Below, in pieces: positions 57,576 to 64,000 of a stretch of DNA of 64,000 nucleotides. Source of the stretch: Lineus longissimus. Lineage: Eukaryota > Nemertea > Pilidiophora > Heteronemertea > Lineidae. The position numbers and the translations under genes are program-made. Where the stretch lies: assembly GCF_910592395.1 (NCBI RefSeq), contig NC_088308.1:7517001-7581000 (forward strand), read 5' to 3'. The first letter of the stretch is position 1; the number at the start of each line of letters is the position of its first letter. Under the pieces are notes generated by a model. The model saw only the letters and a list, made by a program, of their open reading frames with translations. It ran no database searches and was not told the origin of the DNA.

Positions 57576-58338
57576 TGAGACAAGTGAAGAATGGTCCTGA
57601 TTGTGACTGTTCTTTGGTTGTGTACCGTTGAAGACAGGTCCAAACTACCTATTGAGACAACTATGTATCTCAATTATGACGCTCTTGTACTGAGATGTAC
57701 CTCAAGCTGTTCATCTACCTTGGACTATCAGGACCCTTTTTTCCTTTGGTAGTCCCAGATGTCCGACGATTGTGAATGTCTCTGGTAGGGACTATTATAG
57801 AAGGGCCAAGCCTCCTTGATGTGACAAGTGAGGAATTGTCCTGATTGTACGTGACTGTGTCGTATGGCTTGGACCATAGCCTTAGTTTACTGTTTAAAAA
57901 CCTGCCAGGAGAGGCGCTTGAAGGGACTGCTTGATGTACCTTTGAGACAAGCCCAACCTGGCCATTGAGACAGCTCAAGAAGCCTACCGAAGTACCTCAT
58001 GGCCTGGGACAATATCAGGACCCTTCTGCCTTTGGTGAATTGTCTATCTATTGCGCACTTAGACCATTGATGACTTTGAGCAATTCCTCATCCCGCAAGT
58101 AGCTCACGTAACAGGATCACTTGGTACTGCTCATGCACCTGGACCTGTATCGTATAGCGTCTCCCCAAAGGTTGCGACAGACGGTTGAGACCGCCCCAAG
58201 ATTGTGACTGTCCCATGAGACATCTCAAGCAGCTCATCTCAAGTAACTACAGTAGTTGGAACAACATTAGGACCTTTCTGCCTTTTATAGAGCTTCTCAG
58301 GGAGAACACGAAGACAGGTCCAGCCTATCATTGCTCAT

Positions 58339-61300
58339 GTTTCACATGCCCAATGAGCAGATTGTTCCAAAATTAGTAACACTTTCTTACCATGGTGTGA
58401 AAGTAAATCTAGTCTTTCCTTCGACATTGAATTGTCGTATGAGGACAGAGTCACAATCAGATCTTGGATTCCATAGAAGACACCTTTCCTGTCTCATGGT
58501 TCATTTTAATGGCGATTTTTTACTCAGATCAAGTCAGAAAGATAGCCACTCCGTAGTCTGGGTCATGGTTTTGGAAGTGAGAGTCGGACTGCAGCTGCCC
58601 CACGGGAGATTTAGTCAATACACAGCAACATTCGTTATTACTTCCTTACAGCACAAGTCATGTTAGTGTGGTTTTAACACAGCCTTCCGATTGTTTATCT
58701 TCACAAGACTCGTAGCATGCATCACTGCCATGGTAGGGGTGGGACGATTGAAGGGAAGATGATAGAGCTTGGCGGACAGAAGCACACTTAATGCCAGAGG
58801 TTGGAATCAGCTTCTAGTGAACCATTTGTGTTGGGAGACCTCTCAAAACAAGACTTTTGAGGCACGGCGTTGGGAGAGAGAGACCAGAGCAACCATCAGG
58901 GTCACTATCCTTCTGAAGTGACCAAGTCCAAGAGAATCGATAGACGTTATTAACATAGTGCAAACAATACCTTACATTGTTGATTTGGTGATTTATTGCA
59001 TCATAATTACAACATTTACACTGGTGTTATACAATAACCATTAAGATGTGGTTCTGACAGTCTCTACGGAGGCCTTAAATCAGAGACTTAGCGGCTTCAA
59101 ACAGGACTATTTGAGAGCATTTTACTAATGCTATGCTGACAGATATATCCAACCAAAATATACATCTCAAATTATCAGTAGTTGATGCCTTCGAATATTG
59201 CAATTTACTTTACCAAGACAAAGGTCTAAATCAGTTTAATTAACTGTGGAGTGTTTTATTGGGTCCCTTTGTAAGCTGCCTAGGTGTTTTTGACAAGCCC
59301 CAGACTATATTTAACCCTTGTCCGACAACTTTTTAGAGACTTGTATATTCTAATGATCTATTTTTTGTATTGCAAAGTACACAACGAAAGGTCAATATTG
59401 AGATTCTTATACAGTACAACTGTCCCAGATAAAAACTCAAGGGTCCAGATTTTACCCTTTTTTACACCAATCCTAGAATATCCCAACACACCCCACAGAA
59501 CAAGTCACTACTGCCTTCCCATTTAAGACCTGCCAAGGTGTGGCAACTTTCTAGCACTTTGTCTGGGGGGTGTATAGTAAGTTTTTACCTCAAACCAGAT
59601 GATTATTATCTGTATTATTCCTTTAAATGTGTTCATTTTTATGACAATTAAATAGGAAAGTTGTACTTAACAGGACGCCAGCCAAACCAAATATTCTGTT
59701 GTAGGCCTATCCTGTTTGCTTCATTGTAATTGAGGGTCAAGTCAAATCGATAATTTTCTTAATGAATTGATCAAGTATTGCTTGGTTAGAGCTACAGGGT
59801 GTTCCCAATTAAACTGGACTAGATCTGAACATCTTACATGGCAGCGTCTGATAGCGCATCACTACACGTCGAAAACAGGCTGGCGTTGGTGGTCGATATA
59901 CAAGTAGGACTATAATACAACAATATGTACACAAAACACACCCTGTACAAAGCGGGTTGGTTCCTTGCTACACAGACGCAACCAATCTCATTCGAAGGAC
60001 CATCGAAGAACTTGGGCAACAACATTATTAAGATTGAAAAGTTCCACAAGCAGCAAAACATGAGTACTTCCTTTATATCTTCCAAGACACACTTTTTATC
60101 TACACCATTGGCTTTAAGGCTGAAACAAACATTTGCAAAAAACAATCATACCTTATTTTCTCAATAAGTTTTCAGATAAAGTTGCATAAAGCCCAAAAAG
60201 TTGCCCCAAGGTCTTTGAGGGCTTACTGCTTAAGTAGAACTAGTTTGGACGGAACGTTGATTAAACTGGTCAAAAACTTATAACCCGTTCTATAAAAGAT
60301 TTGCCCATTTTCTGAAAGAAAGCAACAATAATTTGTCTTTAAGAAACATCATCAATATCAGCAGCAACAGGTATCAAAGGCGCTATTTGAATAAACTTTG
60401 TATGAAACTAATTATCAGCAGTGACACAGAAGAACTGTTGAATCAGCGCACACCTTGTAAACAGAATTACAGCAGAAAGTTGCATATATTTATTGTTGAC
60501 ATCACACACGGCCCTCACCCATTGTGTAATAGCTGCATACAAATTTGAAGAAAAGATATGAGCAATGCGCAAACAAGCGATCTTTGTCGCTACAACCTAC
60601 GTTCTCTCGTCTGCGGGTAAAACTTGTAATCGATGGGCTTGATACTGAACGCAGGTTGCAGTGATCACCGATTCCTGTCGCAGGCACCAGTGACACCACC
60701 GCAAACCAGCCATTTTTGTTGCGTGCAATCATGATTGCAGGTCGCAGCAACAAAAATCACCTGTTTGCAGGGTACTTTGGGTGGGTACCTTATGTATCCA
60801 AATGATACTCTTCAGAACTCCGTCTTAAATCTTAGCAATTTTATAAAGATTTACAGCAGATCAAACCAATACAAGATCATCGTGGGATAGGCAAGCTCAA
60901 ATCAGCACAGACGAAGTCATCGAGAAGAAAACTAGCACAGGCACTATCGAGGCCAGTTTTGGGAGGTAGTGCCTTGAAATGATTTCTTGAAAGATGCTTA
61001 TTGAACAAGAAGGAATCCTGGCCAAGTGCGAAGTACTGGACTAAAAAGAGTAAATGTATATCACCAAGGCTGAGCCTTAAAAACTTACAAGTATGAAGTC
61101 GAAAATAATATAGGCCTATCAGATACATGTTCTCAGCATCAGCAGTAGGTGTTCTGAATCTGCAGAAAAATTTAACAATGTCAGACCAGAGTCGCGAACT
61201 CTAGAAAGAGTCCGACTTCACTTTGATAGCAAGGAACCAATGTTACCACAATCTGATTAACAAAAGAGCATTACTTAATCAACAATATGCCAGAGACAAT

Positions 61301-62984
61301 GTACAACAAATAAGGCAAACAGACATGATATACATGTAGTAGAAACTGATTGAAAGTTTACATCTTCACATCGTCTAAACCAACTTCAGACCCAACTTCA
61401 TTGGCAGAACACAGCTTAAAGAAATTAGTTCCAGACACTGAAATTTCTTTTGAATATTACCTTTAAAAACCTCCCCTCCCCCCCTCAACTGAACATAAAT
61501 TCCAGCCCTGGATAGAGTACCACCCCCATTATTAGTCATATAGACCATCACTTAGATACACTATTCAATGTTAGATTTGTTAGAAATTTTGTCATATTGA
61601 CCAAAAGTAATAAGTTAATAATTAATACATGTACTGGAATTTATTAAGTTACAATTTGTCAGTTTCCATTTATTGCACAGTTTGAACTATTTAAGAAAAT
61701 AATTTTCACAATTTCATCAAGAAGATGACTAAAAACAAAGACCCTCAAAAACAAAGAATTTTCTCATAAAAGGCCCATGCCACTCATTCGAAATTGTATT
61801 TGAAATTTTTCAATTACATCAACACACTAAATGTAAATTGCTGTTGTGACCACTGACATATTTGTTTACAGGTCATTTTCAAGACAAGTTTGGTTACAGT
61901 GAAGCGGCAATGTTTATTTCTATTATCTTTGTGGCACAGACAAAAATAATGTACACTAATGGTGTAGACCTTTAACATGTGCAAGTCAGTAACAATGAAC
62001 ACGCGTCAATTAATCAAACATTTCAAAATTTCCCTCAACACGAAGCAGGCTTTTTTCCAGAAGAACATTACTGCATTGTTGACTAAAGCACTACTGAATT
62101 CCCATAAACATAACGCCTTCAACAAGTAACTTTCAATCAGTTTATAAAATGATATGGTCACCCATGATGACCTGATTTATTCACCATAGTCTCAAACTAC
62201 CTGAGAGGCAGAAGGTAACACCAACAGATTGGCTCATAAAATGTATTCAAGACCTAGTTCAAATGTTCTGTTATCACAAGCTGAGTTTGAATATCAATTT
62301 TCCTAAAACTTCTCAGTCATTTCCTGATGAAGTCGTGTAGTGTATATAAGAAATTTGAATAAAATTGATTTTTGAACTTGTATTTGATTGTCTTTCCATG
62401 TGATATTCAACAGAACCTTTGGACTAAATGAGGTAAACCAAACTGTTGAAGATCCTTGAATCTATTCAAGACCGACTATCACCTCAGGTACAACCAGACT
62501 GCATAACATACATAAAACCAGCGCAAAACAATGACATATATTCAGCAGAGTTCATGCCAGTTAATAGGGCTACAAGTGCAAGTTAACCAGCAACAATTTG
62601 CATCACTCTTGCCAAATGTGGCATTCTCCAGTCAACAACACGTCGAATCCTCCTAACAGGGATCTTTAAACACCAAATATACCTTTTCAAAAGCAGTTGT
62701 TCAGCAAAGACCCTCATGGGGTCTCAAGGCACATGTAAACCGGGTCTGTAACCTGATACTCACTTTCATTATAATAATATAATATAGGACGGAATATTAT
62801 ACCAATACCTACTGAGTATATATAGGTATGATTTTAAGATTTTTAACAATGCCTGCTTGTAAACCAGTCGTAATACATTGTTAGTGTTACACAATTCATG
62901 TTACCCAAAGAAGCATCAACAAATCTCTTGCCGATTCTTAACAGAGCAAACTTTTGACATAATATACTCATATTTCACATACAT
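58339..62984. other. AT-rich region without recognised genes
   Basis: About 4.6 kb with only short, unsupported open frames. The only structured item noted is the nested hairpin at 60701-60768. At 59798 a CAGGGTGTTCCCAATTAAAC word resembles a transposon end, but no partner was found. Confidence 0.5.
60701..60768. repeat. Nested hairpin, MITE-like
   Basis: Imperfect 22-bp arms at 60701-60722 and 60747-60768, of which the inner 11 bp (ATTTTTGTTGC with GCAACAAAAAT) pair perfectly. The loop itself contains a perfect 16-bp palindrome TGCAATCATGATTGCA at 60724-60739. Confidence 0.75.
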
Positions 62985-62989
62985 AATGC

Positions 62990-63446
62990 AGTACTGTATG
63001 CATACACAATACAGTATTGTGTTAATACAGTATTGTATACGCATACAATACATGTATGTATACAAACGCAATACAGTATTGTGTTAATACAGTATTGTAT
63101 ACGCATACAATACATGTATGTATACATACGCAATACAGTATTGTGTTCAGTATTGTATACGCATACAATACATGTATGTATACATACGCAATACAGTATT
63201 GTGTTCAGTATTGTATACGCATACAATACATGTATGTATACATACGCAATACAGTATTGTGTTAATACAGTATTGTATACGCATACAATACATGTATGTA
63301 TACATACGCAATACAGTATTGTGTTAATACAGTATCGTATACGCATACAATACATGCATGTATACATACGCAATACAGTATTGTGTTAATACAGTATTGT
63401 ATACGCATACAATACATGTGTGTATACATACGCAATACAGTATTGC
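62990..63446. repeat. Palindromic 58/62-bp AT-rich satellite, about 7 copies
   Basis: The word CAATACAGTATTG recurs at about 63007, 63069, 63131, 63189, 63247, 63309, 63371 and 63433, giving unit lengths of 58 or 62 bp that differ by a TTAATACAG-type indel. The words CAATACAGTATTG, ATGTATACAT and ACATGT are themselves palindromic, so open frames exist on both strands as an artefact. Confidence 0.95.
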
Positions 63447-63917
63447 GTACATGTTATCCACAGATATCATCTGAGAAAATATTTTGATAATTCTTTCATA
63501 CACGTCATCCCTGCTTTCACAGTCTTCCACTACATTCCGAATTCAACGCAAGCAATCTTTGGTAAGCCACCAAAACCAGTGAAAAGAAGTAGGTAGGAAT
63601 GCACTAGGCATAAGAACTCAACAGTGCAAAAATAATCAGGGCTAAATTAGAATAATGTGACTAAATTTGTTCTTCTTTCAAAGACATTGCACATATCGTA
63701 AGAATTTCTCCAGCCCTGGGTCGAAATGTATGGTGCACTGGTTTCGGTTTGGCTTGACGCGGCCCGTTTGGCTTTCACCATATTATATGGAATGTGTGTG
63801 CATGTATACACTTGAGATTTCACAGACAAATAAACGCTGCTCGGTGTATAACGTGGAGGTGTAGGTGCTGATGACATCGAACAATCAGACGAATACGATA
63901 ACAATAGGACAATCGCC
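63447..63917. other. Spacer, possible 5' UTR of a gene at the right edge
   Basis: No repeat or coding feature recognised. Confidence 0.4.
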
Positions 63918-64000
63918 ATGGACGGGGTCAGCTCATACGTTGCTCTGATTCATCCGGTCGATTATGCTGATCTCCTGAAAGTAGAGAGTCGTAGACGCCT
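63918..64000 (+). CDS. Possible first coding exon, truncated by the window edge
   Basis: ATG in excellent context (GCCATGG) opens a frame that stays open for the last 83 bases (begins MDGVSSYVALIHPVDYADLL). An in-frame TAA occurs about 70 bp upstream, so the ATG would be the true start. Too short to name a family. Confidence 0.25.
   Translation, partial: MDGVSSYVALIHPVDYADLLKVESRRR

Larger units (their letters stand above)
52976..58338. repeat. 5.3-kb field of diverged long repeats with small stem-loops
   Basis: The same phrases return in a loosely fixed order: GAAGACAGGCCCAACCTGAC, CATTGAGACAACT, AAGTAGCTCGTGTACC, TGGGACAATATCA, GACCCTTCCT, GGTGTCTCCTCAAG, GTTGAGACCGTCC, TTGTGACTGTCC, TAGTGACTATTACA, CTCCTTGTTGAGACAACTG. 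Roughly ten copies of variable length and completeness can be followed. Small hairpins recur, such as AAACGGT-tgag-ACCGTTT at about 53422 and GACGGT-tgag-ACCGTC at about 55188, and GAGACAACT-gagg-AGTTGTCTC at about 55262. No frame stays open across copies, so it is not coding. Confidence 0.85.

Noticed and set aside
59798-59820. Mariner-like terminal repeat (CAGGGTGTTCCCAATTAAAC)
   Set aside because: No inverted partner and no transposase remnant found in the window.
62975-63389. Overlapping open frames rich in Tyr, Ile, Cys and Thr on both strands
   Set aside because: They come from the palindromic 58/62-bp satellite, which reads alike on both strands.
1-64000. CRISPR array, bacterial operon or integrated virus
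   Set aside because: The tandem arrays lack unique spacers, the genes are spliced animal genes, and no viral polymerase, capsid or integrase motif was seen.

Overview
The window is animal nuclear DNA: intron-rich genes with GT-AG junctions, large introns, minisatellites and many short palindromic repeats. The frequent AGGCCT and ACATGT words, the tandem 302-bp interspersed repeat and the gene content suggest a marine invertebrate (lophotrochozoan or non-vertebrate deuterostome). I cannot place it more precisely from sequence alone.

Layout. 1-2.2 kb is an 18-copy minisatellite. A single-exon class I SAM-dependent methyltransferase gene lies at 3.8-4.6 kb. 4.6-11.3 kb is non-genic, with a palindromic AGAGTG cluster and a possible old SINE. 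From 11339 to 50740 one large plus-strand gene of 13 coding exons encodes an 1868-residue RA-RA-FHA-DIL-linker-PDZ protein. Its C-terminal half is clearly Radil (Rap1 effector), while its N-terminus carries an extra RA domain of Afadin/Canoe type. All splice phases close and the exons sum to an intact frame.

Intron 2 of that gene (about 22 kb) holds, on the minus strand, two tandemly duplicated Kv-type potassium channel genes (19957-21660 and 28312-30037, each with a candidate tiny 5' coding exon). Both keep the T1 zinc motif and the TVGYGD filter but have lost most S4 gating charges. The same intron holds a 302-bp tandem repeat carrying CTCF-like cores, a 32-bp palindrome with 9-bp flanking repeats, a hairpin-ended element, and a 53/54-bp minisatellite (17 copies) whose unit contains a splice donor and a splice acceptor motif.

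Downstream of the Radil-like gene, 53-58.3 kb is a highly diverged long repeat field full of small stem-loops and includes two perfect long inverted repeats. 58.3-63 kb is AT-rich with no recognisable gene. A palindromic 58/62-bp satellite sits at 63.0-63.4 kb, and a possible first coding exon runs off the right edge.

The Radil-like protein would act at cell adhesion sites downstream of Rap/Ras GTPases. The nested channels would act in the plasma membrane. Nothing in the sequence shows a functional link between them beyond their nesting.
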